From positions 3,720,001 to 3,784,000 of the forward strand of contig NZ_CP115669.1 of the NCBI RefSeq assembly GCF_029203285.1: a stretch of 64,000 nt of DNA, in the 5' to 3' direction. Position 1 is the first letter of the stretch. Each line of letters opens with the position of its first letter. The notes beneath the pieces are model-generated. The model did no database searches. It was given only the letters and a program-made list of their open reading frames with translations, and was not told where the DNA came from. The DNA is from Pseudomonas sp. PSE14 (GTDB taxonomy: Bacteria > Pseudomonadota > Gammaproteobacteria > Pseudomonadales > Pseudomonadaceae). A program made the translations under genes and the position numbers. This document shows, in pieces, positions 7,316 to 18,956 of this stretch.

Positions 7316-8704
7316 TTACTCGGCGAGACGCCAGGTAGTACCGCCCTTGCCGTCTTCCAGCACCACGCCCAGCGCGGTCAGCTCGTCGCGGATGCGGTCG
7401 GACTCGGCCCAGTTCTTCGCCGCGCGGGCATCCAGGCGCGCCTGGATCAGCGCTTCGACCTGCGCAGCATCGACCTTGCCTGCCGCGCCAGCCTGGAGGA
7501 ACTCGTCCGCATCCAGCTGCAACACACCCAGCAGACCGGCCAGTTCGCGCAGACGCGCCGCCAGAGCAGCTGCCGCTGTCGGCTCGCTATCACGCAGACG
7601 GTTGATTTCACGCGCCATCTCGAACAGCACGGCAACCGCTTCCGGCGTACCGAAGTCGTCGTCCATCGCCGCGGCGAAACGCTCGACGAAGGCTTCGCCA
7701 CCCTCGGCGGCCACCTGCGGCAAGCCACGCAACGCGGTGTAGAAACGCTCCAGCGCGCCCTTGGCTTCCTTCAGGTTGTCTTCGGAATAGTTGATCGGGC
7801 TGCGGTAGTGGCTGGAGACCAGCAGGAAGCGCACGACTTCCGGATGGTACTTTTCCAGCACTTCGCGGATGGTGAAGAAGTTGCCCAGGGACTTGGACAT
7901 CTTCTCGCCGTCCACGCGCACCGCGCCGGCATGCATCCAGCTGGCCGCGTAGAGCTTGCCGGTGGCCGCCTCGCTCTGGGCGATCTCGTTCTCGTGGTGC
8001 GGGAACACCAGGTCCGGACCGCCGCCGTGGATGTCGAAGGTCTCGCCCAGGCAGCAGGTGGACATCACCGAGCACTCGATGTGCCAGCCCGGACGACCGG
8101 CGCCCCAGGGCGATTCCCAGCTCGGCTCGCCGGGCTTGGCGCCTTTCCAGAGCACGAAGTCCAACGGGTCTTCCTTGGATTCGTCGACCTCGATCCGCGC
8201 ACCGATGCGCAGGTCCTCGATCTTCTTGCGCGACAGCTTGCCGTAGCCGGCGAACTTGCCGACCCGGTAGTAGACGTCACCGTTGCCCGGCGCGTAGGCG
8301 TAGCCCTTGTCAATCAGGGTCTGGATCATCTCGTGCATACCTGCGATGTGGCCGGTGGCGCGCGGCTCGATGTCCGGACGCAGGACCGACAGGCGCGCCT
8401 CGTCTTCATGCATCGCGGCGATCATGCGGGCGGTCAGGTCTTCGAACGATTCGCCGTTCTCCTGGGCGCGACGGATGATCTTGTCGTCGATGTCAGTGAT
8501 GTTGCGCACGTAGGTCAGGTCATAGCCGCGATGGCGCAACCAGCGAGCGATCACGTCGAACGCCACCATCACACGGGCATGGCCGATGTGGCAGAAGTCG
8601 TAGACGGTCATACCGCACACGTACATGCGCACCTGGTTGCCCACCAGCGGCTTGAAGGCGTCCTTGGTCTTGGACAGCGTGCTGTAGATCTGCAAGTCAG
8701 CCAT
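7316..8704 (-). CDS. cysS: Cysteinyl-tRNA synthetase
   Basis: This class I aminoacyl-tRNA synthetase of 462 residues charges tRNA-Cys in the cytoplasm. The HIGH motif is at residues 39-42 (CHIGHAR) and KMSKS at 268-272. Cys30 (YVCGMT), a Cys near 210 (WHIECS) and the HHE near residue 239 are the expected zinc ligands. The start ATG is three bases after the end of glnS, so the two synthetases form one transcript and are probably translationally coupled. Confidence 0.97.
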   Translation of the reverse strand: MADLQIYSTLSKTKDAFKPLVGNQVRMYVCGMTVYDFCHIGHARVMVAFDVIARWLRHRGYDLTYVRNITDIDDKIIRRAQENGESFEDLTARMIAAMHEDEARLSVLRPDIEPRATGHIAGMHEMIQTLIDKGYAYAPGNGDVYYRVGKFAGYGKLSRKKIEDLRIGARIEVDESKEDPLDFVLWKGAKPGEPSWESPWGAGRPGWHIECSVMSTCCLGETFDIHGGGPDLVFPHHENEIAQSEAATGKLYAASWMHAGAVRVDGEKMSKSLGNFFTIREVLEKYHPEVVRFLLVSSHYRSPINYSEDNLKEAKGALERFYTALRGLPQVAAEGGEAFVERFAAAMDDDFGTPEAVAVLFEMAREINRLRDSEPTAAAALAARLRELAGLLGVLQLDADEFLQAGAAGKVDAAQVEALIQARLDARAAKNWAESDRIRDELTALGVVLEDGKGGTTWRLAE

Positions 8705-8707
8705 GCC

Positions 8708-10390
<1,683 letters not shown>

Positions 10391-10511
10391 GGTGTCCTTG
10401 ATCATGCTGGTGTTCGGCCAGGGTAGGCCAGCCAAACCAAAGCGCTTATCATAGCCGAAGCTGTCAACCCCCTGACAGGCCTTCGATTTTTCCAACCAGC
10501 GGAATTCCCTG

Positions 10512-11018
10512 ATGACTACCACCGTCAAACTGCAGACCAACTTCGGCGATATCACCCTCGAACTCTTCGACGACAAGGCGCCGGAAACCGTGGCCAACTT
10601 CAAGGAGTACGTGAAGGCCGGCCATTACGACAACACCGTTTTCCACCGCGTGATCAACAACTTCATGATCCAGGGCGGCGGTTTCGAGCCGGGCATGAAG
10701 CAGAAGAGCACCAACAAGCCGATCAAGAACGAAGCCAACAACGGCGTCGGCAACAAGATCGGCACCGTCGCCATGGCCCGCACCATGGAGCCGCACTCGG
10801 CCAGCGCTCAGTTCTTCATCAACGTGGCTGACAACGACTTCCTCAACCACAGCGCACCGACCGTTCAGGGCTGGGGCTACTGCGTATTCGGCCAGGTGAA
10901 GGACGGCATGGACGTGGTCAACAAGATCAAGGGCGTGGCCACCACCATGCGCTCTGGCCACCAGGACGTGCCGGCCGACGACGTGATCATCGAGAAAGCC
11001 GAAATCCTCGGCGAGTGA
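10512..11018 (+). CDS. ppiB: Peptidyl-prolyl cis-trans isomerase B (cyclophilin)
   Basis: This 168-residue cytoplasmic cyclophilin speeds proline isomerisation during protein folding. Active-site signatures are [13 protein letters not shown] (Arg/Phe pocket, about 48-60), [17 protein letters not shown] (about 92-108) and WGYCVFGQV (about 122). There is no signal peptide, so it is the cytoplasmic PpiB and not the periplasmic PpiA type. It lies four bases before lpxH and is co-transcribed with it. Confidence 0.95.
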   Translation: MTTTVKLQTNFGDITLELFDDKAPETVANFKEYVKAGHYDNTVFHRVINNFMIQGGGFEPGMKQKSTNKPIKNEANNGVGNKIGTVAMARTMEPHSASAQFFINVADNDFLNHSAPTVQGWGYCVFGQVKDGMDVVNKIKGVATTMRSGHQDVPADDVIIEKAEILGE

Positions 11019-11022
11019 GTCG

Positions 11023-11745
11023 ATGAGCGTCCTGTTCATCTCGGACCTGCATCTCGAAGCGGAACGCCCGGACATTACCCGGGCGTTCTTGCATTTCCTG
11101 TCTACCCGCGCCCGCACGGCCAAAGCGCTGTACATCCTCGGAGACTTCTTCGAAGCCTGGATCGGCGACGACGGCATGGACGAGTTCCAGCACTCCATCG
11201 CCCGTGCCCTGCGTGAACTGTCTGACAGCGGCACACGCATCTACCTGATGCACGGTAATCGCGACTTTCTGATCGGCAAGGCGTTCTGCCGCGAGGCCGG
11301 CTGCACCCTGCTGCGCGACCCGAGCCTGATCGACCTGGGCGGCGAAAAGGTCCTGCTGATGCACGGCGACAGTCTGTGCACCCTCGACGAGGCATACATG
11401 AAGCTGCGCCGCTGGCTGCGCAATCCGCTCACGCTGTTCATCCTGCGCAACCTGCCGTTGGCCACCCGCCACAAGCTGGCGCGCAAGCTGCGCAAGGAAA
11501 GCCGCGCGCAGACGAGCATGAAAGCCAGCGAGATCGTCGACGTCACCCCGGCGGAAGTGGAGCGCATCATGCGCGACAAGGGCGTACGCATCCTGATCCA
11601 CGGCCACACCCATCGCCCTGCGGTACACGAGCTGGAGATCGACGGACGCCCTGCCCGGCGCATCGTCCTCGGCGACTGGGACCGTCAGGGCTGGGCCCTG
11701 GAAGCGGACGACCAGGGGTTGCAGCAGGCGCCCTTCCCGCTCTGA
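11023..11745 (+). CDS. lpxH: UDP-2,3-diacylglucosamine diphosphatase
   Basis: LpxH hydrolyses UDP-2,3-diacylglucosamine to lipid X at the inner-membrane surface, the fourth step of lipid A synthesis. The calcineurin-like metallophosphoesterase motifs are all present: DLHL (8-11), [11 protein letters not shown] (about 41), HGNRDF (about 78), LMHGD (about 112) and HGHTHRP (about 192), which together bind two Mn ions. At 240 residues it has the usual length. It directly follows ppiB. Confidence 0.96.
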   Translation: MSVLFISDLHLEAERPDITRAFLHFLSTRARTAKALYILGDFFEAWIGDDGMDEFQHSIARALRELSDSGTRIYLMHGNRDFLIGKAFCREAGCTLLRDPSLIDLGGEKVLLMHGDSLCTLDEAYMKLRRWLRNPLTLFILRNLPLATRHKLARKLRKESRAQTSMKASEIVDVTPAEVERIMRDKGVRILIHGHTHRPAVHELEIDGRPARRIVLGDWDRQGWALEADDQGLQQAPFPL

Positions 11746-11868
11746 GAGCGCCGGCCACCGCCATGGTGGCCTTCCGACGCCAACCTACACGCACTGTCAG
11801 AGGTTTCCTCTTGACCGGCACTGGCGGCCTTGCGCAGCATCGCCGCTTTGCTCACTCAAGGAAGAACC

Positions 11869-13200
11869 ATGCTGGTATCCAAGGAAAGCCTCATCAAATA
11901 TGCCGCCGCGCCGCTGGCGGTGGCCGCGGTCGGTTTCGTCCTGTTCAACGGGGTGTTCTTCTATAACGAAGCCGGCTACATGACCCACGTGCGCACCATC
12001 TTCGGCGAAGAGAAGATCGTCGACGACGTGGGCTACGCCACCAAGTGGTTCGGCCGCGCCACCACCTGGAAGAAGGCGATCAGCGTGCAGTCCGTGCTGG
12101 TCATGGACGAGAACGACAACAACCCCGACAACGACGCCCTCGGCGCCACCATCGAAGCCTTCCCCATCGTGTTCCTCGGCAACGTCGACGCCAAGGTCGA
12201 GTCCTCGGCGCGCTTCCGCCTTCCCGGTGGCGACTCCTTCCTGAAGATGGCCCAGGAATACCGCAACCCGGACAACTTCATCCGCACCGCGCTGGTGCCG
12301 GCGATCAAGGAAACCCTGCAGGCCACCGCCTCGCTGATGAGCGCCGACGATTACTACGCCGGCGCCCGCAGCGAATTCGCCGCCGAGTTCGAGAACCAGC
12401 TCAACGACGGCCTGTACCTGATCAAGCGCAAGGAAGTCCGCGGCCCGCGCGGCCCCCTGCCCCACCAGACCGCCATCCTTCAGGCCGGCACCGAGCAAGG
12501 CAGCTTCGGCGACAACAACGCCAGTCAGTTCGTCACCGAGAAGGTCACCGATGCCAAGGGCATCCCGGTGCGCAAACAGCAGCAGTTCCGCAAGTTCGGC
12601 GTGGAAGTGGTGGAAGCGCGCATCACCAACGTCGATCCGAACCCCCAGTACAAGCAGCGCATGGTCAAGGTACAGCAGGCCCTGGCCGAGCTGGCCGTGG
12701 CCCGCCAGAACCGTCTGAAGGAAGAGGAAGAGAAGCTGCTGGTCACCGCCCGCGGCGAGAAGGAAGTGGAAGCCAAGCGCCAGGAAACCCTGCGCGACCA
12801 GATCGAGCGCACCACCCAGGCGGAAACCGACAAGCAACTGGCGGTGATCAACGCCGAGCGCGAGAAGCAGCGCGCCGAGATCGAGAAACAGACCGCCGAA
12901 CTGCTGCGCGACAAGGCCGCCGTGACCGCCCAGGCCACCAAGATCACCGCCGACGCCGATGCCTACGCCCGTGAAGCGGTGATCAAGGCGGACGGCGCGC
13001 TGCAGCCCAAACTCGACGCACTGATCGCCATCAACAAGGTATGGGCCGAGGCCGCCGCCCAGGCGCCGGTGCCCAGCGTGATGATGGCCGGCGGCCCGAC
13101 CAGCGCCAGCAGCCGCCAGGACGAGATCGGCCAACTGATGGGGGTGCTGGCCACCAAGGCCGCGCGCGATCTGGCGCTGGATCTGAAGGTGAAGGACTGA
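11869..13200 (+). CDS. SPFH/band 7 domain protein
   Basis: This 443-residue protein has one N-terminal membrane segment (residues 8-27), an SPFH/band 7-like domain (about 28-255) and a long charged coiled coil (about 255-375) rich in Glu, Lys, Arg and Gln. It ends in an Ala-rich tail. The layout is that of bacterial flotillin/prohibitin relatives, which form membrane scaffolds. The chosen ATG follows AAGGAAG. No NfeD or FtsH partner gene is adjacent, so no pathway can be assigned. The gene stands alone between lpxH and a REPIN and may not be part of the conserved neighbourhood. Confidence 0.75.
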   Translation: MLVSKESLIKYAAAPLAVAAVGFVLFNGVFFYNEAGYMTHVRTIFGEEKIVDDVGYATKWFGRATTWKKAISVQSVLVMDENDNNPDNDALGATIEAFPIVFLGNVDAKVESSARFRLPGGDSFLKMAQEYRNPDNFIRTALVPAIKETLQATASLMSADDYYAGARSEFAAEFENQLNDGLYLIKRKEVRGPRGPLPHQTAILQAGTEQGSFGDNNASQFVTEKVTDAKGIPVRKQQQFRKFGVEVVEARITNVDPNPQYKQRMVKVQQALAELAVARQNRLKEEEEKLLVTARGEKEVEAKRQETLRDQIERTTQAETDKQLAVINAEREKQRAEIEKQTAELLRDKAAVTAQATKITADADAYAREAVIKADGALQPKLDALIAINKVWAEAAAQAPVPSVMMAGGPTSASSRQDEIGQLMGVLATKAARDLALDLKVKD

Positions 13201-13213
13201 GTTCGACTCTTTT

Positions 13214-13293
13214 GTAGGAGCGAGCTTGCTCGCGAACGGATTTCCCGGCAGCTCCGATGGCTGGGCTGGTTCGCGAGCAAGCTCGCTCCTACG
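13214..13293. repeat. REPIN 1 (inverted REP pair)
   Basis: GTAGGAGCGAGCTTGCTC (extended by GCGAAC) and its reverse complement face each other over about 80 bp. This is the standard Pseudomonas REP doublet, mobilised in trans by a RAYT transposase. It sits between the SPFH gene and the miaE terminator. Confidence 0.85.
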
Positions 13294-13306
13294 AAGAGCC
13301 AAAGGA

Positions 13307-13330
13307 AAGCGCCCGACTGGGCGCTTTTTT
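13307..13330. terminator. Terminator between SPFH gene and miaE
   Basis: AAAGCGCCC and GGGCGCTTT pair around a short ACT loop and end in a T-tract. It can serve both convergent genes. Confidence 0.8.
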
Positions 13331-13346
13331 CATTCCGGCTCGCGGA

Positions 13347-13958
13347 TCAGGCTGCCAGCTCGACCGGCACGCCGCTGTGGAAGCGGAACTCGCTGTCCGG
13401 CGACTGGATCAGGCCAGCCTCCACCTCACGAATCTCCACCACGCGGCGATCGATGTCCGCATCATCGCCATAACGACGCGCCAGGCTCAGGTAACCCTGG
13501 AAGTGCCGCGCCTCGGACTTGAGCAACGAGCCGTAGAACTTGGCCAGGTCAACATCCAGATGATCCACCAGCGCAGCAAAACGCTCGCAACTGCGGCACT
13601 CGATGAAAGCGCCGACGATCAGGGTATCCACCAGTTTGTGCGGCTCGTGGTTGCGCACCACGGCGCGCAGGCCGGAGGCATAGCGGCTGGCGGAAATCGG
13701 CCGCAGCGGGATGCCACGCTTCTTCAGGATCGCCAGCACCTGCTCGTGGTGGCGCAATTCCTCGCGGGCCAGGCGCGACATGAAGTTCACCAGCTCCTCG
13801 TGGGCACTGTACTTGGCGATCAGGGCCAGGGCCGTGCTGGCGGCCTTGAACTCGTTGTTCTTGTGGTCGATCAGCATCACCGCCTGATCCCGCAGTGCGG
13901 CTTCCACCCACGCATCCGGCGTGGCACAACCGAGGAATTCCCTGATTTCAGACAGCAT
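13347..13958 (-). CDS. miaE: tRNA-(ms2io6A37) hydroxylase
   Basis: MiaE is an O2-dependent non-heme di-iron enzyme that hydroxylates the isopentenyl group of ms2i6A37 in tRNAs reading U-initial codons. The 203-residue helical protein shows the ferritin-like carboxylate/His ligands: EELVNF, REELRHHEQV (about 100-110) and EARHFQGY (about 160). I prefer ATG 13958 (MLSEIREFL); the frame is open 14 codons further up. It is divergent from the universal stress gene, with about 170 bp between starts. Confidence 0.9.
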   Translation of the reverse strand: MLSEIREFLGCATPDAWVEAALRDQAVMLIDHKNNEFKAASTALALIAKYSAHEELVNFMSRLAREELRHHEQVLAILKKRGIPLRPISASRYASGLRAVVRNHEPHKLVDTLIVGAFIECRSCERFAALVDHLDVDLAKFYGSLLKSEARHFQGYLSLARRYGDDADIDRRVVEIREVEAGLIQSPDSEFRFHSGVPVELAA

Positions 13959-14129
13959 GCTCAACTCCAACGAAGCGTTCCACCGGCTGGCCGGTGTCAT
14001 AAATGCGGGGCATTATACGAATGCAGCCGCGCGGAACCAGCGTCCGCCCTTGATATGCCTCAACGTCATGACGGCGATATCCCGACTACAGTTGTTCCAC
14101 ATAAACAACGCGCACGAAGGGAGACGATC

Positions 14130-14993
14130 ATGCAAGCCATCCGTAGCATCCTCGTAGTCGTGGACCCCGACCAGCCGGACGGTCTCGCCCTGAAACGGGC
14201 GCGCCTGATCGCCAGCGTCACCCAGTCCCACCTGCATCTGCTGGCCTGCGAGAAGCGCGGCGACTGCACTGCCGCACTCGAAGAGCTCACCCAGGGGCTG
14301 CGCGAAGAAGGCTTCAGCGCCTCCAGCCGGCAGGCCTGGAAGGACGGTCTGCACCAGACCATCATCGCCGAGCAGCAGGCCGAAGGCTGCGGCCTGGTAA
14401 TCAAGCAGCACACCCCCGACAACCCGCTGAAGAAGGCGCTGCTGACCCCGGACGACTGGAAGCTGCTGCGCCACTGCCCCGCCCCCGTGCTGCTGGTGAA
14501 AACCAACCAGCCCTGGGCCGGACGCAACATCCTTGCGGCGGTGGACGTGGGCAACAGCGACACCGAGCACCGCACCCTGCACGCCGGCATCGTCAGCCAT
14601 GCCTATGACATCGCCGGACTGGCCCATGGCGAGCTGCACGTGATCAGCGCCCACCCCTCGCCGATGCTGTCGGCCGCCGACCCGACCTTCCAGCTCAGCG
14701 AAACCATCGAGGCGAAGTACCGCGAGGCCTGCCGGGCGTTCCAGGCCGAGTACGGCGTTGACAACGACCACCTGCATATCGAGGAAGGCCCGGCCGATGT
14801 ACTCATCCCGCGCGCGGCGCACAGCCTGACGGCTGCCGTCACGGTGATCGGCAGTGTGGCGCGCACCGGCTTCTCCGGCGCGCTGATCGGCAATACCGCC
14901 GAGGTGGTGCTCGATGCGCTGGAGAGCGACGTCCTGGTGCTCAAGCCGGACGACATCATCGCCCACCTGGAAGAGCTGGCTGCCCAACCCTGA
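14130..14993 (+). CDS. Tandem universal stress protein
   Basis: This 287-residue cytoplasmic protein contains two UspA folds in tandem (about 4-140 and 150-285), as in UspE. The second half carries the ATP-loop-like signature VIGSVARTGFSGALIGNTAE (about 240-260). In P. aeruginosa the equivalent gene (PA1789, from memory) is in the anaerobic stress group. ATG 14130 follows AAGGGAGA. The frame is open far upstream, but that stretch overlaps miaE on the other strand. Confidence 0.85.
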   Translation: MQAIRSILVVVDPDQPDGLALKRARLIASVTQSHLHLLACEKRGDCTAALEELTQGLREEGFSASSRQAWKDGLHQTIIAEQQAEGCGLVIKQHTPDNPLKKALLTPDDWKLLRHCPAPVLLVKTNQPWAGRNILAAVDVGNSDTEHRTLHAGIVSHAYDIAGLAHGELHVISAHPSPMLSAADPTFQLSETIEAKYREACRAFQAEYGVDNDHLHIEEGPADVLIPRAAHSLTAAVTVIGSVARTGFSGALIGNTAEVVLDALESDVLVLKPDDIIAHLEELAAQP

Positions 14994-15018
14994 CGGGACA
15001 AATGCGGAGCGACATCCT

Positions 15019-15094
15019 GTAGGAGCGAGCTTGCTCGCGAAGCGCCCAGCACCGGAGCTGCCGGGAAATGGTTCGCGAGCAAGCTCACTCCTAC
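15019..15094. repeat. REPIN 2
   Basis: This is a second inverted REP pair with the GTAGGAGCGAGCTTGCTC core; the right arm has one mismatch (CTCACTCC). It lies 25 bp after the stress-protein stop. Confidence 0.85.
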
Positions 15095-15100
15095 ATAGAG

Positions 15101-15135
15101 CATGAAAAAGCCGCCCGTCGGGCGGCTTTTTCATG
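15101..15135. terminator. Bidirectional terminator
   Basis: CATGAAAAAGCCGCCC and GGGCGGCTTTTTCATG pair almost perfectly around GTC, ending the stress-protein gene and, from the other side, the DUF1289 gene. Confidence 0.9.
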
Positions 15136-15150
15136 TAGGCATCGTTCGCC

Positions 15151-15627
15151 TCAGACCCGCGACTCCATGCCCTCGGCCAGGAAGCGCGGGGCGATATAGC
15201 GCTCGTAGTGCGCCTCGGAGAGGATGAAGAATTCCTTGTCGATGGCATCGCGCAGGTCCGGCAACGACCAGTCGCGGAATTCCGGCAGCAGCGCCAGGCC
15301 ATAGGCCTCAACCTGGTTGATCATCCGCGAGCCGCGGGCGATCAGTTGGTAGGCCCAGCAATAAGGCGACTGCTCGGGGACGAAGCGGATCTGCCGCTGC
15401 TCCAGTTGCGCACGCAGGCGCTGCGGGTCGAAGACTTCCAGCTTGGCCATCATCACCTGGGTCAGCAAAACCTCCAGGCGGCTCAGCACCGAGCGTTTCT
15501 CCTCGTCGCTGTAGCCGTTCCAGTGCACCACTTCATGGTGGAAACGCTTGCAGCCACGACAGACCAGGTCGCCGTAAACCGTCGAGCAGAGCCCGACACA
15601 GGGAGTTTTGATGCGCGAAGAAGACAT
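15151..15627 (-). CDS. DUF1289 domain protein
   Basis: This 158-residue protein has at its N-terminus the short cysteine-rich DUF1289 motif (TPCVGLCSTVYGDLVCRGCKR, residues 7-27). Its four Cys probably bind a metal or an Fe-S cluster. The helical extension of about 110 residues is longer than in most family members. The function of DUF1289 is unknown. ATG 15627 gives MSSSRIKTPC; a TTG seven codons upstream is an alternative, and neither has an obvious ribosome-binding site. It is divergent from acnB. Confidence 0.75.
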   Translation of the reverse strand: MSSSRIKTPCVGLCSTVYGDLVCRGCKRFHHEVVHWNGYSDEEKRSVLSRLEVLLTQVMMAKLEVFDPQRLRAQLEQRQIRFVPEQSPYCWAYQLIARGSRMINQVEAYGLALLPEFRDWSLPDLRDAIDKEFFILSEAHYERYIAPRFLAEGMESRV

Positions 15628-15755
15628 GACGGAAGGAGTAGCGGGCAAAGCGGCATATTAGTGTCCGAGGGGGCATCCTCGCAAACCGGGTTGCCCTGTG
15701 GTCGGACACGACCATTGTCTAGGCAATATCACCCTTGCGGGGGTAGCAAATCGGC

Positions 15756-15784
15756 TTACCAACACCGGCTTTTTGCATTAGAAT
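15756..15784 (+). promoter_or_regulatory. Probable acnB promoter
   Basis: TTACCA and TAGAAT are separated by 17 bases, about 30 bases before the structured leader of acnB. The -35 match is moderate and the -10 match good. Confidence 0.5.
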
Positions 15785-15815
15785 CCCCTCGCCTTTTTGG
15801 CGTCATTGTCCGAAA

Positions 15816-15938
15816 GAAGCTGTTTTCAAAGCGTCACGAAGCACAGATTCCGGCAGCCGCGCGGCCTGGGCGCTCCCCTCAAGCGTTCAGGCCCCTACGT
15901 CCCAGGCCACACCGGCGTAAAACTTTGAAAACAGCTTC
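15816..15938 (+). promoter_or_regulatory. Nested stem-loop in the acnB leader
   Basis: GAAGCTGTTTTCAAAG at 15816-15831 has a perfect 16-bp inverted partner, CTTTGAAAACAGCTTC, at 15923-15938. Inside, GGCCTGGG (15863-15870) pairs with CCCAGGCC (15901-15908), and within that CGCT pairs with AGCG. The whole would fold into a long branched hairpin in the leader, ending about 120 bases before the GTG start. It could be a regulatory RNA structure, an sRNA or a small inverted-repeat mobile element. The remaining leader bases to 16057 show nothing else. Confidence 0.6.
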
Positions 15939-16057
15939 TGCCCGGAGATCGCCGGTGCCGTCGTAGGTCAGTGGATTACCGTCCACCATGCCTGACGAAT
16001 GGATCGGAAGGGTCTCCTGGATACGCGTCCTCCGGGACCACTGATGAGGGAAAAACT

Positions 16058-18667
16058 GTGCTTGAAGCCTACCGCAAACACGTAGAAGAGCGTGCCGCCC
16101 AGGGCGTCGTGCCCCAGCCGCTGAACGCCGAGCAGACCGCTGGTCTGGTCGAACTCCTGAAGAACCCGCCGGCCGGCGAAGAAGAATTCCTCCTCGATCT
16201 GATCACCAACCGCGTGCCGCCGGGCGTCGACGAAGCCGCCTACGTCAAGGCCGGTTTCCTCTCCGCTGTCGCCAAGGGCGAAGCCACTTCCCCGCTGCTG
16301 ACCAAGGCCCGCGCCGTTGAGCTGCTGGGCACCATGCAGGGCGGCTACAACATCGCCACCATGGTTGAGCTGCTGGACAGCGCCGAGCTGGCCGAAGTCG
16401 CCGCCGAGCAACTCAAGCACACCCTGCTGATGTTCGACGCCTTCCACGACGTCGCCGAGCGCGCCAAGAAAGGCAACGCCGCCGCCAAGGCCGTGCTGCA
16501 ATCCTGGGCCGAAGGCGAGTGGTTCAAGGCCAAGCCGGCCGTCGCCGAGAAGCTGACCCTGACCGTGTTCAAGGTCCCCGGCGAAACCAACACCGACGAC
16601 CTGTCCCCCGCTCCGGACGCCTGGTCGCGCCCCGACATCCCGCTGCACGCCCTGGCCATGCTGAAAATGGCCCGTGACGGCATCGAACCGGTCCAGCCGG
16701 GCGCGGTCGGTCCGCTGAAGCAGATCGAAGCCGTCAAGGCCAAGGGTTTCCCGGTTGCCTACGTCGGTGACGTGGTCGGCACCGGTTCGTCCCGTAAGTC
16801 CGCCACCAACTCGGTGCTGTGGTTCTTCGGCGACGACATCCCCTACGTTCCGAACAAGCGTGCTGGCGGCTTCTGCTTCGGCACCAAGATCGCCCCGATC
16901 TTCTACAACACCATGGAAGACGCCGGCGCCCTGCCGATCGAATTCGACTGCACCAACCTGGCCATGGGCGACGTCATCGACGTGTACCCGTACGAAGGCA
17001 AGGTCGTGCGTCATGACAGCGGCGAAGTGGTCACCACCTTCGAGCTGAAGACCCCGGTTCTGCTGGACGAAGTCCGCGCCGGCGGCCGTATCCCGCTGAT
17101 CGTTGGCCGTGGCCTGACCGAGAAGGCCCGCGCCGAGCTGGGTCTGGCTCCGTCCGACCTGTTCAAGAAGCCGGAAGCGCCGGCCGACAGTGGCAAGGGC
17201 TTCACCCTCGCCCAGAAGATGGTTGGCCGCGCCTGCGGTCTGGCCGAAGGCCAGGGCGTACGTCCGGGCACCTACTGCGAACCGAAGATGACCACCGTCG
17301 GTTCCCAGGACACCACCGGCCCGATGACCCGCGACGAGCTGAAAGACCTGGCTTGCCTGGGCTTCTCCGCCGACCTGGTGATGCAGTCCTTCTGCCACAC
17401 CGCTGCCTATCCGAAGCCGATCGACGTCAAGACCCACCACACCCTGCCGGACTTCATCATGACCCGCGGCGGTGTCTCCCTGCGTCCGGGCGACGGCATC
17501 ATCCACAGCTGGCTGAATCGCATGCTGCTGCCTGACACCGTCGGCACCGGCGGCGACTCGCACACCCGCTTCCCGATCGGCATCAGCTTCCCGGCCGGTT
17601 CCGGCCTGGTGGCCTTCGCCGCTGCCACCGGCGTCATGCCGCTGGACATGCCGGAATCGGTTCTGGTGCGCTTCAAGGGCAAGCTGCAGCCGGGCATCAC
17701 CCTGCGTGACCTGGTCCATGCCATCCCCTACTACGCGATCCAGGCTGGCCTGCTGACCGTCGAGAAGAAAGGCAAGAAGAACATCTTCTCCGGCCGCATC
17801 CTCGAGATCGAAGGTCTGAACGACCTGACCGTCGAACAAGCCTTCGAGCTGTCCGACGCCTCCGCCGAGCGTTCGGCTGCCGGTTGCACCATCAAGCTGC
17901 CGGAAGAGGCCATCGCCGAGTACCTGAAGTCCAACATCACCCTGCTGCGCTGGATGATCGGCGAAGGCTACGGCGACGCCCGCACCCTGGAGCGCCGCGC
18001 GCAAGCGATGGAAGCCTGGCTGGCCAACCCGCAACTGCTGGAAGCCGACAAGGACGCCGAGTACGCCGCGGTCATCGAGATCGACCTGGCCGACGTCAAG
18101 GAGCCGGTACTCTGCGCTCCGAACGACCCGGACGACGCTCGCCTGCTGTCCAGCGTCGAAGGCCGCAAGATCGATGAAGTCTTCATCGGTTCCTGCATGA
18201 CCAACATCGGTCACTTCCGCGCTGCCGGCAAACTGCTGGACAAGGTCAAGGGTGGCATTCCGACCCGTCTGTGGCTGGCTCCGCCGACCAAGATGGACGC
18301 CCACCAGCTGACCGAGGAAGGCTACTACGGCATCTACGGCAAGGCTGGCGCGCGCATGGAAATGCCGGGCTGCTCGCTGTGCATGGGCAACCAGGCTCGC
18401 GTACAGACCGGTTCGACCGTGGTCTCCACTTCGACCCGTAACTTCCCGAACCGTCTGGGCGACGCCACCGACGTGTTCCTGGCATCCGCCGAGCTGGCCG
18501 CCGTCGCTTCGATCATCGGCAAGCTGCCGACCGTCGAGGAGTACATGGCCTACGCGAAGGACATCGACAGCATGTCTGCCGATATCTACCGCTACCTGAG
18601 CTTCGACCAGATCGCCGAGTTCCGCGAAGCTGCAGCCAACGCGAAGATCCCGGCCGTTCAGGTCTGA
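16058..18667 (+). CDS. acnB: Aconitate hydratase B
   Basis: AcnB is the main TCA-cycle aconitase, converting citrate to isocitrate via cis-aconitate with a [4Fe-4S] cluster. The 869-residue length fits the family. The AcnB-type order is seen: an N-terminal HEAT-like domain (1-160), the swivel domain with [12 protein letters not shown] (about 244-255), then the catalytic domains with the cluster cysteines in GSCMTN (about 710) and CSLCMGN (about 772). GTG 16058 gives the familiar [13 protein letters not shown] start and follows GAGGGA. Apo-AcnB can bind mRNA in other bacteria, which makes the structured leader worth noting. Confidence 0.96.
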   Translation: MLEAYRKHVEERAAQGVVPQPLNAEQTAGLVELLKNPPAGEEEFLLDLITNRVPPGVDEAAYVKAGFLSAVAKGEATSPLLTKARAVELLGTMQGGYNIATMVELLDSAELAEVAAEQLKHTLLMFDAFHDVAERAKKGNAAAKAVLQSWAEGEWFKAKPAVAEKLTLTVFKVPGETNTDDLSPAPDAWSRPDIPLHALAMLKMARDGIEPVQPGAVGPLKQIEAVKAKGFPVAYVGDVVGTGSSRKSATNSVLWFFGDDIPYVPNKRAGGFCFGTKIAPIFYNTMEDAGALPIEFDCTNLAMGDVIDVYPYEGKVVRHDSGEVVTTFELKTPVLLDEVRAGGRIPLIVGRGLTEKARAELGLAPSDLFKKPEAPADSGKGFTLAQKMVGRACGLAEGQGVRPGTYCEPKMTTVGSQDTTGPMTRDELKDLACLGFSADLVMQSFCHTAAYPKPIDVKTHHTLPDFIMTRGGVSLRPGDGIIHSWLNRMLLPDTVGTGGDSHTRFPIGISFPAGSGLVAFAAATGVMPLDMPESVLVRFKGKLQPGITLRDLVHAIPYYAIQAGLLTVEKKGKKNIFSGRILEIEGLNDLTVEQAFELSDASAERSAAGCTIKLPEEAIAEYLKSNITLLRWMIGEGYGDARTLERRAQAMEAWLANPQLLEADKDAEYAAVIEIDLADVKEPVLCAPNDPDDARLLSSVEGRKIDEVFIGSCMTNIGHFRAAGKLLDKVKGGIPTRLWLAPPTKMDAHQLTEEGYYGIYGKAGARMEMPGCSLCMGNQARVQTGSTVVSTSTRNFPNRLGDATDVFLASAELAAVASIIGKLPTVEEYMAYAKDIDSMSADIYRYLSFDQIAEFREAAANAKIPAVQV

Positions 18668-18683
18668 GTGATCCCAGCGTGAC

Positions 18684-18716
18684 GAAAAGCCCCGCCCCGT
18701 GCGGGGCTTTTCTTTT
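18684..18716 (+). terminator. acnB terminator
   Basis: GAAAAGCCCCG and CGGGGCTTTTC pair, followed by TTTTG, 17 bases after the acnB stop. Confidence 0.9.
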
Positions 18717-18880
18717 GTGGCGCCCGAAATAGAGCGGCCTGAACCGCTACTCACGATGGGGCTAATACTTATTGACCGTTGCGCCAGTCGCCCGCGTGTC
18801 TAAGGTGTCAGCAGGCCCTGCCGATATCCGTGCTCAGGTGCCCTTGATGGAACCCTCCAGAGGTGCGCTCCCTTCCTCTG

Positions 18881-18912
18881 AGCCCCGCCCTTGTGGCGGG
18901 GCTTATTTTTTC
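18881..18912 (+). terminator. Orphan intrinsic terminator between acnB and nasS
   Basis: AGCCCCGCC and GGCGGGGCT pair around CTTGT, followed by TATTTTTT. A second hairpin (CAGAGG/CCTCTG) precedes it at about 18859-18881. No open reading frame is found between the acnB terminator and this one (18717-18880), so it may end a small RNA, or insulate the nasS promoter just downstream. Confidence 0.75.
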
Positions 18913-18921
18913 CGCCGTACC

Positions 18922-18937
18922 TGGCACATCCCTTGCT
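18922..18937 (+). promoter_or_regulatory. Sigma-54 promoter of nasST
   Basis: TGGCACATCCCTTGCT matches the sigma-54 consensus TGGCAC-N5-TTGCW, with GG and GC exactly 10 bases apart. It faces nasS, about 110 bases upstream of its start. This implies RpoN and probably NtrC control of the sensor pair. Confidence 0.85.
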
Positions 18938-18956
18938 GAATGCCCTGTAGCAGGCA

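Noticed and set aside
15968..18754. 928-residue minus-strand ORF opposite acnB
   Set aside because: It lies entirely opposite a certain gene, and its Gly/Val/His-rich composition is typical of antisense reads in GC-rich DNA.
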